DNA of 64,000 nucleotides from Diaminobutyricimonas aerilata (GTDB lineage Bacteria; Actinomycetota; Actinomycetes; Actinomycetales; Microbacteriaceae): contig NZ_PGFF01000001.1 of NCBI RefSeq assembly GCF_002797715.1, positions 868,001-932,000 of the forward strand. Direction: 5' to 3'. Below the pieces are notes generated by a model. The model had not been told where the DNA came from. It did not search any database and saw only the letters and a list, made by a program, of their open reading frames with translations. Numbering within the stretch: the stretch's first letter is position 1; every line of letters begins with the position of its first letter. Both the position numbers and the translations under genes were made by a program. This document shows, in pieces, positions 51,931-61,700 of this stretch.

Positions 51931-53700
51931 TCAGGTTCCGCGCACCGAGGCCTTCACCGTGGCGAGGGTCTGCCCCTCGCCGCGGCCCCAGGGCCGGATC
52001 GTGTAGGGGCCCACGGAGGCGGGCACGATGAAGGTCTCGGCGTAGTGCACGACCCAGGGTTCGAACGCGCCGGTCGGGCTCTCGACGATGGCTTCGGCAC
52101 CCTCGACGAGGTTGAGCACGTTGACCGTGCCGTGCGTGTCGTGCGGCACGACGTCGGTGAACCAATGCCGCCGCACCTCGATGAACTCGAGCTCGTGGAG
52201 GCCGGTGCGCTCCTCGCGCCAGCCGGGACCCTCGGCCACCGTCTCGACGCGGTCGACGAGCTCGCGGCGGCTCCACTCGGTGTCGCGGTCCCACTGGATG
52301 TTCGCGGCGGCGTGGTCGAGGTGGATGGGCCGCGGCACTCCGTCGAGGCCGACGCGGCCCCAGTCCCACATCTTGAAGGTGAAGATGTACGGCGTCGCGG
52401 AGATCTCGAGCACCATCGAGTCCGCGCCCGAGCAGTGCACGGTGCCGGCGGGGATGAGGAAGTGGTCGTGCTTCTTCGCCGGGAAGCTGTTGACGTAGTC
52501 GTCGGTCGGGAAGTCCGCGGCGCCGGTCGCCGCCGTCGCGAGGTCGTCGAGCATCCGCTGCCGGTCGATCCCGGTCTTCAGCCCGAGGTAGACCACCGCA
52601 TCGTCAGCCGCATCGAGCAGGTAGTAGCTCTCGTCCTGCGTGTAGTGCATGCCGAACGTGTTCTGGATGTAGTCGGTCAGCGGATGCACCTGCAACGACA
52701 GATTGCCGCCCTCCATCGTGTCGAGGAAGTCGAAGCGGATGGGGAACTCGGCGCCGAAGCGCGCGAACGTGCGCTCGCCGAGGAGTTCGCGCGGATGCCG
52801 GAACACGAGGTCGATCGCCGGGATCTCGACGATCTCGCCGTCGACGTCGATGAGGAGACTGTTCTCCTCCGGCACGCAGTCGAAGCACCAGGCGTAGTTC
52901 GACTCGCCCTCGAGGCCGAGCACGTTCTTCATCCACTGACCGCCCCAGACGCCCGGGTCGAAGAACGGCACGACCCGGAACGGGGCCGTGACCGCCTGGT
53001 CGAGCGCGGCGTGGAACGTGTCGGCGGTGATGAGTCGTGCATCCGCCGCCGAGCGGTTGGTGTCGAGCACGAAGTCGATCTCGTCGAACAGGTCGCGCTT
53101 GTGCCGGTCGGCGACGCGCCAGTCGACGAAGAATCCGCGCTTCACCTTGCGCAGCGCGTCGTCGTCTTCGTTGCCCGCGCGCCAGTTCGGGGCGCCGGCG
53201 CGTTGGCGCTGCTGGATCTCCCAGCGCGCCAGATCAGCGAGCACGATGGTGGAGAACGTAATGGGCACGAGGGCGGCGCCCCAGCCGACGACGATCACCG
53301 GGCCGGTGGCGGCATCGACGGTGCGGGCGACCTCGGCGAGCCGGTCGGCGTCGTAGAAGTCCGGCAGCGTGTGGTGGCTCATCACGCCGAAGACGCGATC
53401 GTCGGTGAGATTCGCGTCGATGAGGGCGTCGATCTGCTCGCGCGGCCGGGCGGCGAGCGCTTCGACGTCGAGCAGCAGCGCGTCGGGGAACGCCCGCTCG
53501 AGTTCGGCGAGCAGTTCGGGCAGGTCGACGCCGGGGTAGGTGTCGATCGCCATCGTCGCGGGGTCGTTCTCACCGAGGGCGCGGCGCAGCCGCTCCCACA
53601 CCGCGTCGCCGCGCCAAGCCCGGTGCTCGGCGGAGACCCGGATGGCGGGCGACTTGTCGTACGACGAGCCGAGCCCGTCCGCGGGGCGGTGAGTTCCCAT
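51931..53700 (-). CDS. Class I mannose-6-phosphate isomerase-like protein with long N-terminal domain
   Basis: 589 residues, far above the roughly 400 of normal ManA. The C-terminal half (from about 250) is a cupin-type phosphomannose isomerase: DPGVWGGQWMK, LSLQVHPLTDYIQ (metal Gln/His near 337), HDHFLIPAGTVHCSG (near 410-420) and a final cupin strand set. The N-terminal 240 residues look like a separate alpha/beta domain (PDALLLDVEALAARPREQID, GPVIVVGWGAALVP, LARWEIQQRQRAGAPNWRAG, KRGFFVDWRVADRHK). That domain is vaguely uridine-kinase-like but shows no P-loop. GAAGGAG before the ATG. Likely converts released mannose phosphate to fructose 6-phosphate; the N-terminal role is unknown. Confidence 0.82.
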   Translation of the reverse strand: MGTHRPADGLGSSYDKSPAIRVSAEHRAWRGDAVWERLRRALGENDPATMAIDTYPGVDLPELLAELERAFPDALLLDVEALAARPREQIDALIDANLTDDRVFGVMSHHTLPDFYDADRLAEVARTVDAATGPVIVVGWGAALVPITFSTIVLADLARWEIQQRQRAGAPNWRAGNEDDDALRKVKRGFFVDWRVADRHKRDLFDEIDFVLDTNRSAADARLITADTFHAALDQAVTAPFRVVPFFDPGVWGGQWMKNVLGLEGESNYAWCFDCVPEENSLLIDVDGEIVEIPAIDLVFRHPRELLGERTFARFGAEFPIRFDFLDTMEGGNLSLQVHPLTDYIQNTFGMHYTQDESYYLLDAADDAVVYLGLKTGIDRQRMLDDLATAATGAADFPTDDYVNSFPAKKHDHFLIPAGTVHCSGADSMVLEISATPYIFTFKMWDWGRVGLDGVPRPIHLDHAAANIQWDRDTEWSRRELVDRVETVAEGPGWREERTGLHELEFIEVRRHWFTDVVPHDTHGTVNVLNLVEGAEAIVESPTGAFEPWVVHYAETFIVPASVGPYTIRPWGRGEGQTLATVKASVRGT

Positions 53701-53779
53701 GACGCTCCTTCTCGCGACGCGCGACGCCGCGGGTGATCCGTGCGAGCGTCATCCGGTCACGGACGCGGCGCTGCGCGGC

Positions 53780-53795
53780 TTGGTAACGATATCAT
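53780..53795. promoter_or_regulatory. LacI-type operator O2 (isomerase/GH38 unit)
   Basis: TTGGTAACGATATCAT, embedded in the longer near-palindrome GGTAACGATATCATTACC (53782-53799), about 80 bp upstream of the isomerase-like start and just past the lacI stop. Confidence 0.7.
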
Positions 53796-53838
53796 TACCG
53801 TCGAGCGTCAGGATGTCCAGCCCGCCGGGGAAGACGGC

Positions 53839-54915
53839 TCAGGGCATCTGCCGGAGCGTCACCGGCAGCTCGATGACGCGCGGGGATGCGCTGTTCGACG
53901 TGTTCTCGAGTCGGTCGAAGAGCATCTGAGCGGCGCGACGCCCGAGCTCGCGGGCGTCGTGATCGACGACGGACAGCTGCACGGGCGACATGTCGGCGAA
54001 GTCGAACGTGTCGAATCCGAACAGCCGCAGGCGCGACGCGGCGGGCTCGGTGCCGGGGTTCTGCTCGAGCTGGCGCCGCTGCAGGTTCACGATCGCCCGG
54101 ATCGCGCCGATGGTGTTGCGGTTGTTCGCCGAGAACACCGCCGTCGGGGGAGAGGGCAGCGCCAGCAGCTCCGTCATGGCGATCTCCGCGGAACTGACGT
54201 CCTGCTGGCCCAGTCGCACGAGCTCGTCGATCGGCGTGAGTCCGCGGGCCTGGTGGGCGAGCCGGAATCCGTCGAGTCGGCGTTGGCCGGTGAAGACCGA
54301 GAGCCGGTTGCCGAGAAAGGCGATGCGGCGGTGCCCTTCGGCGAGGAGCGCCGCCGTGGCCTGCCGTGCGCCGTTGACGTCGTCGATCAGCACCGTGTCG
54401 GCGTCGACGTCGGCCGCGGCCCGGGATGCGAGCACGATCGGCACGCCGCCGAGGCGGTCCGGGCGCAAGTGGTCGGCGGTGCCGCTTCCGGAAGGAACGA
54501 CGATGAGCCCCTCGACGCGGCGGCCGATGAAGTCGGCGACGAGCTGGCGCTCGAGTTCGGCATCCTCGTTCGAGTTGCCGACGAGGATGCGGCGCGAGTG
54601 CTCCGAGGCGACCTCCTCGACTCCGCCGAGCATCTCCGCGTAGTACGGGTTCGCGATGTTGGTGATGGTCACGCCGACGAGGCCGGAGCGTTGTCCTGGG
54701 CGCAGGCTGCGGGCGTTCTCGTTCCGGTGGTAGCCCAATTCGGCGACCGCCTTCTCGACGCGCTCCTGCACCTCGATCCGCACGTTCTTGCCGCCGGAGA
54801 GCACGCGGGAGACCGTCATCGGGCTGACGCCGGCGCGTTCGGCGACGTCGTGCACCGTCGGATCGGACGAGCGGCGTCGCCCGTTCCGGGGTGCGGTCGG
54901 CTCCGACGTGGTCAT
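53839..54915 (-). CDS. LacI-family transcriptional regulator
   Basis: 358 residues. N-terminal helix-turn-helix at about 20-45 (TVHDVAERAGVSPMTVSRVL, then SGGKNVR hinge region) and a periplasmic-binding-protein-like effector domain (SGLVGVTITNIANPYYAEML). The operators O1-O4 around the sugar genes are of the LacI type and one (O3) lies between this gene and the transporter, so it is probably the local repressor and autoregulated. Effector likely mannose, a mannoside or its phosphate (inference). TACCGT stands 6 nt before the ATG. Confidence 0.9.
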   Translation of the reverse strand: MTTSEPTAPRNGRRRSSDPTVHDVAERAGVSPMTVSRVLSGGKNVRIEVQERVEKAVAELGYHRNENARSLRPGQRSGLVGVTITNIANPYYAEMLGGVEEVASEHSRRILVGNSNEDAELERQLVADFIGRRVEGLIVVPSGSGTADHLRPDRLGGVPIVLASRAAADVDADTVLIDDVNGARQATAALLAEGHRRIAFLGNRLSVFTGQRRLDGFRLAHQARGLTPIDELVRLGQQDVSSAEIAMTELLALPSPPTAVFSANNRNTIGAIRAIVNLQRRQLEQNPGTEPAASRLRLFGFDTFDFADMSPVQLSVVDHDARELGRRAAQMLFDRLENTSNSASPRVIELPVTLRQMP

Positions 54916-54921
54916 GGGGCC

Positions 54922-54927
54922 ACGGTA
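54922..54927 (-). promoter_or_regulatory. -10 box for leaderless lacI transcript
   Basis: TACCGT on the minus strand with a 6-nt gap to the ATG at 54915. Confidence 0.45.
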
Positions 54928-54960
54928 TACCGACCCCCGCGATCCGCCGGGAAGGGCCTC

Positions 54961-54988
54961 TTGTGACTGCTCGGGTGCCGTGTTATCT
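54961..54988 (+). promoter_or_regulatory. Probable promoter of the sugar transporter operon
   Basis: TTGTGA, 16-bp spacer, TTATCT. The O3 operator begins 11 bp after the -10 box, where a repressor would block initiation. Confidence 0.4.
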
Positions 54989-54998
54989 TCACGGAGCG

Positions 54999-55014
54999 TT
55001 GGTAACGATAACAG
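54999..55014. promoter_or_regulatory. LacI-type operator O3 (lacI/transporter)
   Basis: TTGGTAACGATAACAG, with a strong left half and a weaker right half, between the divergent lacI and solute-binding protein genes. Confidence 0.65.
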
Positions 55015-55085
55015 TACAAACGCACCGCCCCACCCTCAGCATCGGACGCGGCCGCCTCCCACGGCGCGGAACAAAGGAGTTCAGC

Positions 55086-56336
55086 TTGAGATCTCTTCGA
55101 ACCATCTCCTCGGTGGCGGCGCTCGCCGTCGCGGGAGTCGTACTCGCCGGGTGCGCCGGCTCCGGCCCGTCGGACGCCACGACCGGCGACCTCACCTTCA
55201 TCAACGACAAGACCTGGGACTTCAAGAAGTTCTCCAAGGTGTCGGAGGAGGACATCGACGTGAAGCTCGTGCCCACGAGCTACGCCGACCAGGAGGCGTT
55301 CCAGGCCTTCGTGAAGCAGTCCTTCCGCACCAACAAGAGCCCGGGACTGTTCACCTGGCACACCGGCGGTCAGCTCGAAGAGCTCGTGGCCGAAGACCTC
55401 GTCGCCGAGACGACCGACATCTGGACCGAGGCGATCGAGAACGGCGACGTCGCCGAGTCGGTGCGCGACCTGTACACGATCGATGGCAAGCAGTACTGCA
55501 CGCCGATCAGCGTGGACGACTGGGTCATGTACTACGACAAGCGCACGTTCTCCGACCTCGGCCTCGAGCCTCCGACGAACTGGGATGAGCTCATGGACGT
55601 CGCCGACGCCCTCGTCGACGGGGGAGTGGCCCCGTTCTGGAACTCGAGCGGCAACCCGTGGGCCTTCGTCTGGTTCCAGATCCTGACTGCCGGCACCGAC
55701 CTCGAGCTGTACCACGACCTCACCACGGGAGAGGCGAGCTTCACCGACCCCCGCGTCGTCGACATCATGAACACCTGGCTCGACATGAAGAAGAAGGGCT
55801 ACTTCACCGACCCCGGCTCCAAGGTGGCGGCCGAGACGCAGATGAAGGATCAGCAGGTCGCCATGATCCCGTTCGGCACCTGGTACGCGAGCACGCTCGA
55901 CACGGTCGGGCTGAAGAGCGGCGAGGACTGGGGCGTGTTCCCCATCCCGAACGTCAACCCCGAGCAAGCGGTGACTCCGGTCGCCATCGAGACCGCTCCC
56001 GCCTGCGTCGCGGAGACCTCGAACCAGAAGGCGCTCGGCCTCGAGTACTCGAAGTGGTGGATGAGCACGGAGGCGCAGACGGCGTGGTCCGAGCAGCAGG
56101 GCAACCTGCCGTACAACCCCCACGCCGAGGCGTCGACGGAGGAATTCAAGGCCATCGGCGAAGAGTTCGCTAAGCCCGACTACGAGTTCTACCTGCGCTA
56201 CTACGAGGCCGCGCCCGCGCCCATCCTCACCGCATCCCTCGATCAGTTCACCGGGTTCATGACCAACCCGGGTGACCCGACGCCGTATCTCGAGGGCATC
56301 GAGAAGGTGGCCGCGGAACACTGGGCCGGCGACTAG
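55086..56336 (+). CDS. Sugar ABC transporter solute-binding lipoprotein
   Basis: 416 residues from TTG 55086, which has AAAGGAG six nt upstream; longer in-frame starts lack one. Lipobox VVLAGC with Cys23 as anchor. Family 1 extracellular solute-binding protein: LTFINDKTWDFKKFSKVSEE at the N-terminal lobe, WDELMDVADALVDGGVAPFW, WKSSGNPWAF-like NSSGNPWAFVWFQI, and WMSTEAQTAWSEQQGNLPYN near the end. First gene of the transporter operon; presumably binds mannose oligosaccharides given the neighbouring mannosidases (inference). Confidence 0.93.
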   Translation: MRSLRTISSVAALAVAGVVLAGCAGSGPSDATTGDLTFINDKTWDFKKFSKVSEEDIDVKLVPTSYADQEAFQAFVKQSFRTNKSPGLFTWHTGGQLEELVAEDLVAETTDIWTEAIENGDVAESVRDLYTIDGKQYCTPISVDDWVMYYDKRTFSDLGLEPPTNWDELMDVADALVDGGVAPFWNSSGNPWAFVWFQILTAGTDLELYHDLTTGEASFTDPRVVDIMNTWLDMKKKGYFTDPGSKVAAETQMKDQQVAMIPFGTWYASTLDTVGLKSGEDWGVFPIPNVNPEQAVTPVAIETAPACVAETSNQKALGLEYSKWWMSTEAQTAWSEQQGNLPYNPHAEASTEEFKAIGEEFAKPDYEFYLRYYEAAPAPILTASLDQFTGFMTNPGDPTPYLEGIEKVAAEHWAGD

Positions 56337-56342
56337 TCCCGG

Positions 56343-57239
56343 ATGTCAAAGCGCACCTCGACCGACTACCAGCGCGCCGCCTGGGCCTTCGTGGGCCCAG
56401 GCGTCGCCGCGGTCGTCCTCGTCCTCTACCTGCCCGTCGTCTACACCGTCTACCTGAGCTTCACGGACTTCAACGGTCTCGGCGATCCGGAGTTCATCGG
56501 CGTCGGCAACTACGTCGACATGTTCGAGGATCCGGCGTTCCTCACCTCGGTGATCAACACGCTCATCTGGGTCGTCGGCACGCTGCTCGTGCCGGTCGGG
56601 CTGGGTCTGCTCATCGCCTACCTGGCCTACGGCCTGCCGGGGGCGGCCTGGTTGCGGGTCCCGTTCCTCGTGCCGTACGCCCTCTCGGGTGTCGCCGTCG
56701 GCGTGGTCTTCTCGTTCATCCTGCAGAACGGCGGAGCGCTCTCCCAGGCGCTCGAGTTCCTCGATCTGCCGGGCAGCGAACTGCGCTGGCTGCAGGATGC
56801 CCCGCTCAACACGATCGTGATGGTGCTCGCCGCCGCGTGGCAGGGGGTCGGCGTCAACGCGCTGCTCTTCACCGTCGGTCTGCAGTCCATCCCGAAGGAA
56901 CCGCTCGAGGCCGCGAGGCTCGACGGCGCGACCGGATTGCGGCTCTTCGGCTCGATGATCTGGCCACTGCTGCGGCCCTCGACCACCATCGTGGTCGGCC
57001 TGTCGATCGTGAACAGCCTCAAGACGTTCGACGTGGTGCAGTCGATGACCCAGGGCGGCCCGAACCGGGTCTCGGAGACCCTGGGCGTCACGATGTACCG
57101 CGACACGTTCCTCAACAGCGAGTACGGGCTCGGCGCCGCGGTCGCGATCTTCTTGAGCGTCATCACCGTCGCCGCGTCGATCCTCTACCTGCGCCGACAG
57201 CTCGCGATCGGCGACGCCGCCGGAAAGGGGGCGCGCTGA
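56343..57239 (+). CDS. Sugar ABC transporter permease (MalF-type)
   Basis: 298 residues, six membrane helices, with the cytoplasmic EAA loop EAARLDGATGLRLFGSMIWP near residue 188 that contacts the ATPase. Starts 6 bp after the binding-protein stop; its TGA overlaps the ATG of the second permease (TGATG). Confidence 0.93.
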   Translation: MSKRTSTDYQRAAWAFVGPGVAAVVLVLYLPVVYTVYLSFTDFNGLGDPEFIGVGNYVDMFEDPAFLTSVINTLIWVVGTLLVPVGLGLLIAYLAYGLPGAAWLRVPFLVPYALSGVAVGVVFSFILQNGGALSQALEFLDLPGSELRWLQDAPLNTIVMVLAAAWQGVGVNALLFTVGLQSIPKEPLEAARLDGATGLRLFGSMIWPLLRPSTTIVVGLSIVNSLKTFDVVQSMTQGGPNRVSETLGVTMYRDTFLNSEYGLGAAVAIFLSVITVAASILYLRRQLAIGDAAGKGAR

Positions 57240-58060
57240 TGGCCGCGCGTATCGCCCGCTATGGAATCCTCGGTCTGCTGGGCATCCTGTGGCTGCTGCC
57301 CATCTACCTGCTGCTCGCGAACGCCGGCAAGCTGACCTCCGAGTACTCCGGCGCGGCCCTGTGGGCTCCCGGCAACCTGCCCGCGCTGTTCTCGAACATC
57401 GCGTCGGTCTTCACGACGACGGACGTGCCGACCGGCATCGGCACGACCCTGCTCTACGCGACGGTCGCCCCGATCATCGCCGTCGTGCTCGGCGCCACGG
57501 TCGGATACGCGGTGATCGCCCTGAAGCTCAAGAACGGGTTCTTCTGGTTCTTCATCGTCTTCTGCGGCACGGTGTTCCCGCTGCAGATGATGGTGATCCC
57601 GCTGTTCTCCGCGTTCTCGCAGATCGGATTGTTCGACACGACCGTGGGCATGATCATCGTCTACTCGGTGGTCTGCACCCCGTTCTCGGCGTTCGTGATG
57701 CGCAACTTCTTCGCCGGAATCGCGGAGTCCGTGTTCGAGGCGGCGGTCGTCGACGGGGCGGGACCGGTGCGGATCTTCACCCGCATCTTCCTGCCGATGT
57801 CGAAGAGCGCGCTCGTCGTCGTGTTCATCCTGCAGGCCACCTTCGTGTGGAACGACCTGCTGCTGGCGCTGATCCTCACACAGAGCGCGGAGACGCGTCC
57901 GGTGATGCCGCTGCTCGCCTCGCTGCAGTCCGTGCAGGGCGGCGGGGCGGCCTACACGGTCGTGCTGACGGCCGCGCTGCTCGTGTCGATCCCGACCGCG
58001 CTGCTGTTCATGTTCACGCAGAAGTTCTTCCAGCGGGGCCTCGCGCTCGGGCAGTACTAG
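57239..58060 (+). CDS. Sugar ABC transporter permease (MalG-type)
   Basis: 273 residues, six membrane helices, with the EAA loop EAAVVDGAGPVRIFTRIFLP near residue 166 and the MalG-type end SIPTALLFMFTQKFFQRGLA. ATG overlaps the previous stop. No ATP-binding subunit follows: the operon ends in a terminator, so the ATPase must be supplied by another locus, as with the shared MsiK-type ATPases of actinobacteria. Confidence 0.93.
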   Translation: MAARIARYGILGLLGILWLLPIYLLLANAGKLTSEYSGAALWAPGNLPALFSNIASVFTTTDVPTGIGTTLLYATVAPIIAVVLGATVGYAVIALKLKNGFFWFFIVFCGTVFPLQMMVIPLFSAFSQIGLFDTTVGMIIVYSVVCTPFSAFVMRNFFAGIAESVFEAAVVDGAGPVRIFTRIFLPMSKSALVVVFILQATFVWNDLLLALILTQSAETRPVMPLLASLQSVQGGGAAYTVVLTAALLVSIPTALLFMFTQKFFQRGLALGQY

Positions 58061-58073
58061 GGGCGAGACGACA

Positions 58074-58101
58074 AGAGGCGGGGCTCTTCGGCCCCGCCTC
58101 T
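58074..58101 (+). terminator. Terminator of the transporter operon
   Basis: AGAGGCGGGGC-tcttcg-GCCCCGCCTCT, 11-bp stem with a UUCG-type loop, 13 bp after the permease stop; it could also stop transcripts of the convergent hemerythrin gene. Confidence 0.8.
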
Positions 58102-58118
58102 CGCGTCTCGAGCCGCGG

Positions 58119-58574
58119 TCAGAGCGGACCGAGCACTCGGCGCGGGTCCGCGTCAATGACCAGCGTCTCGAGCACAGGGAGCAGGCGGCGTTCCTCGAAG
58201 CGGAAGTGGCTCTCCATGATCGCCGCGATGCCCTCCAGGTGCCGCTCGAGGTCGGCAGGCGTCGCCGCCGACGAGATGGCCGACTGCATCCCGGCGATGA
58301 GGTGGCCGATCATCGAGTGGTCCTGCCGCAGGTGTCGCAGGGTGTCCCGCAACTCCGGATGGGCCGCGGCGATCGCAGGGAACAGTTCGCGGTCCTCGCC
58401 CTCGTGATGGCCCGTCAGCGCGACACAGAATCCGTGGCAGAACAGCAGCAGGTCACGTGACGCGGCCTGCGCGGATACTCCGGATGCGAGCGCGTTCTTC
58501 GCGATCGCTAGCGCTTCACGCAGGCGCGCATGGACGTCTCGCAGTTCGTTGCTCCAGGCGACGAGCCTGGTCAT
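58119..58574 (-). CDS. Hemerythrin-domain protein
   Basis: 151 residues from ATG 58574, preceded by GAGGGCGAG; GTG 58589 is an alternative start. Four-helix bundle with the di-iron ligands in place: HARLREAL, HHEGEDRELFPAI, HLRQDHSMIGHLI and SHFRFEERRLLPVLE. Such domains bind oxygen or sense nitric oxide and oxidative stress. It lies between the transporter and the second mannosidase, but there is no sign of a sugar role. Confidence 0.87.
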   Translation of the reverse strand: MTRLVAWSNELRDVHARLREALAIAKNALASGVSAQAASRDLLLFCHGFCVALTGHHEGEDRELFPAIAAAHPELRDTLRHLRQDHSMIGHLIAGMQSAISSAATPADLERHLEGIAAIMESHFRFEERRLLPVLETLVIDADPRRVLGPL

Positions 58575-58757
58575 CTCGCCCTCAGTCACGTGAGGGCGAA
58601 GGGGCCGACGCGTTCATCGTCGTGCTCCTTCCGATCCCACGCCTCCATGCCTGGCACGGTCTGCCACCGGCACGCGACGCTTCCCCGACGCTAGCACCTG
58701 GGGTACGCGCGCCGGCGGGAGGATGCGTCCTGCGCGCCGCATCCTCCCGCCTCTGCG

Positions 58758-61700
58758 TCAGGCGCGGGTGACCAGTACCGCGGGGGCCTCGAGGGGGGCG
58801 AGCCGCAGCGTGACCGCGTCGCCGTCGCGCTCGAGCTCGCCGGCCGGATCGCCGAGGTAGCTGACGCGGGCGGCGTCGGCCAGGCGCGTGCCGAAGCGGA
58901 GTCGCACCTCCACCGGCTCGGCGGCGAGCGACTGGAGGCGCACGATGGAGCGGTCGCCGCCGCCGGCCGCGATCACCGACACGAGCTGCACGCGGTCGTC
59001 GTCGAGTTCGACGAAGGATGCCGTAGCAGGCGCGTCGTCGTGGGCCGTGCCGCGCGCGATGGCGCTGCGCAGCGGATGCACGAGGGCGGCGGTCGTCGAC
59101 ACGGCGAGCCCTTCGACGCTCTGCCCACCCGACCCGCGCACGCCGATCGAGTACGAGAACGTCGCCGTGAACCCCTGCTCGATCGGGAAGTTGGTGTCCC
59201 AGACGTTGTTGTGGAACCACGAGTAGATCGTGGCCGGCTCGTGCGGCGCCGTGCTCGCGGGGAAGGGCGAGTAGGGCACGACGATCGTGCCGGGCTGCAC
59301 GAGTGGGGCGTCCTTGGTGACCCAGGCCACCGCATCCGGGCCGTCCGCGACCGTGACCCAGTTGCGCACGGCCCGCATGTGCTGCGGAGCGCCGGGGATG
59401 TGGGGGAGCCCGTCGCCGGTCACGCCGCCGGACACCTCGAAGCGCACCACCGGATCGTTCGCGGCGAACGGGAACGCGAAGTATCCGCTCTCCTTGACCC
59501 GCGTCGACGGCTTCGCGACGCGGTTCTCGATGAGCAGGCGCGGCTCGCCGTGGCGCAACCGGAGTGTCACCCGCACCGAATCGACGCCGTCGGCCGCGTA
59601 TTCGTACACGAGCCGCTGTTCGACCGGGTCGTCGGTGCGCTCCACGAGCACCGCAGGCCGCGCGAGCGTGCGCGAGGCGAGCAGCTCCAGGCGGTCCGAG
59701 ACCGCGAGCTTGTTCGAGAGGTGGTTGACGCCGGCGCCGGAGCTGCCGTAGGTGTCGTAGATGTAGGCGTTGAATCCGGCCACCGATCCGCTGTTCACCC
59801 ACTCGCGTCCGGTCGACTTCTCGACGAGCGAGGAGATCGCGGAGGTGTACTCGTCGACGACCACGCGCAGGTGCTCGTTCTCGAGGGTGAGCAGCTCGGC
59901 GCGCGGAGTCGTGCCGAGGTCGTGCGAGGTGGGGGCGACCGGCGGGGTGTCGTGCTCCACGATGTCGAAGCGCACGAACCCGAAACCGGGCGCCGCGGTG
60001 ACGGGGAAGGTGATCCACCGCCCGGACTCGCGGTGCAGCGAGTTGCCCTGCGCCTCGACCGCGAACGGAACGCTCTCGCCGGTGCGCGCGTCGACCACCC
60101 GGAATGCGGTGTCGAAGGGCACGAATGCCTCCTTGAGCAGCAGCCGCGCGACGGAATCCCGCACGACTCCGCTTGCATCGGCGACCACGAAGCTCGCGAG
60201 GGCACCCGGGGCCGGCGGCACGGCCGCGGCGAGGTAGCTCAACGCGTGTTCGGCGAGATCGCCTGCGCGCTGGTGGGCGAGGATGCCCTGCGCCACCTTC
60301 CACTGCCACTGGCGCTCGCCGGAGTCGTAGCCCTCGTCACCATGGGTCCAGGAGTTGCTCGCACCCCAGGTGTGCTCGTTGAACATCGAGATGGCGTCGT
60401 AGGTCGCCCGCGCGTCGACCGCCTCGGTGGGCATCGCCTCTCCGCCGCTCCACGCGGCGAGTTGCGAGTACGACCGGGCGTCCGTGACGGTGGCCTGCGC
60501 CTCGCGAGCGAGGGCGAGGGGCACGGCCGCCGATCCGACGCCCTCGACCCACCAGTCGCCCCAGTCGCCTTCGACCGTGATGAGGTCGTCACCGAACCGC
60601 TGCTCGGCCTCGGCGAAGAAGTCCTCGTTGCGCGAGACCCGCAGCTTGGGCGACTCCCACGTCTCGTTCCAGCGGCGCACGAGTTCGGCGAGGTGCAGTC
60701 GCGCCGGGCCGTTGTCGCCCATGTAGCCCTGCGTGCGCACGTGCAGCACGTCCCACGGATACGGCTCGCGCCCCTCCGTCTTCTCGCCGTGGGCGCCGAA
60801 CACTCCGGGCGGGAACGGATAACCGCGCGTGGCGAGCGCGGTGAGGTAGGCGGGGAAGTAGCCCTCGACGGTCTCGTACGACTCGGTGAAGCCGATCATC
60901 GGGCCCTCGAGGTAGGCGAGTCCGTGCGGGCTGTCCGTCATCCAGACGATGACGGAGTTGCCCGCCGGGGTCGTCCAACGGAACATCCTCGGCAGGTTGA
61001 GGGCACCGTTCGTGTGCGGCTGCGACCGGCCGGCCCAGTTGTGGGCGACGGCGAGGTACTTGACGCCGACCTCCGACAGCGCGTCGGGCAGACCGGCGAC
61101 CTGCCCGGGCACATCCGTCTGCATGGCCGAGGCGAAGCTGATGCCGTAGCGGTCGCGGATGCGCCGGGCCTCCGAGAGCAGTTCGTGCAGCTCGTCGGTG
61201 GAGCAGGTGTCGGTGTGCAGGTTGTACGGCATCGCGCTGAGGCCGATCGAGCCCTGCTTCACGAGGCGCACGAACTCGTCGACCTGCGCCTGGGGACGGT
61301 GGCGCTCCCAGTCGCTGAATGCCCACAGCGCCTCCGCGTTCCAGCGGAACCGCGCCTCCTCGGGCCAGTCCTCGGTCTGCCGCACGAGCTCGACGACCGT
61401 GTCGAGGTAGGAGCGCTGGTTGGCGATGACCGCGGCCTGCGGGTCGGTGTAGCCGAAGTCGAAGTGCGAGTGGTGCACGAGGTGGATGCTCCAGTCGCGC
61501 ACCGAGTCGAGCTCCACCTCGATGCCCCCGTCGCCGAGCGACGGGAGCGTCACGGTGGCGCGGGTGGGCGCGTCGACCGTCGGCACGAGCAGACGCACGG
61601 ACCCGGCCGGCGCGTCCGCGGTGCCACGCACCAGGCTGCGGCCGTCGATGTCGACCACGCGGGCCTCGAGCGTGCTCGCGTCGGCGTCGTCGACCAGTAC

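Noticed and set aside
58582-60309. Large Arg/Ala-rich minus-strand frame inside the second GH38 gene
   Set aside because: Shifted reading of the mannosidase gene with no domain-like sequence.
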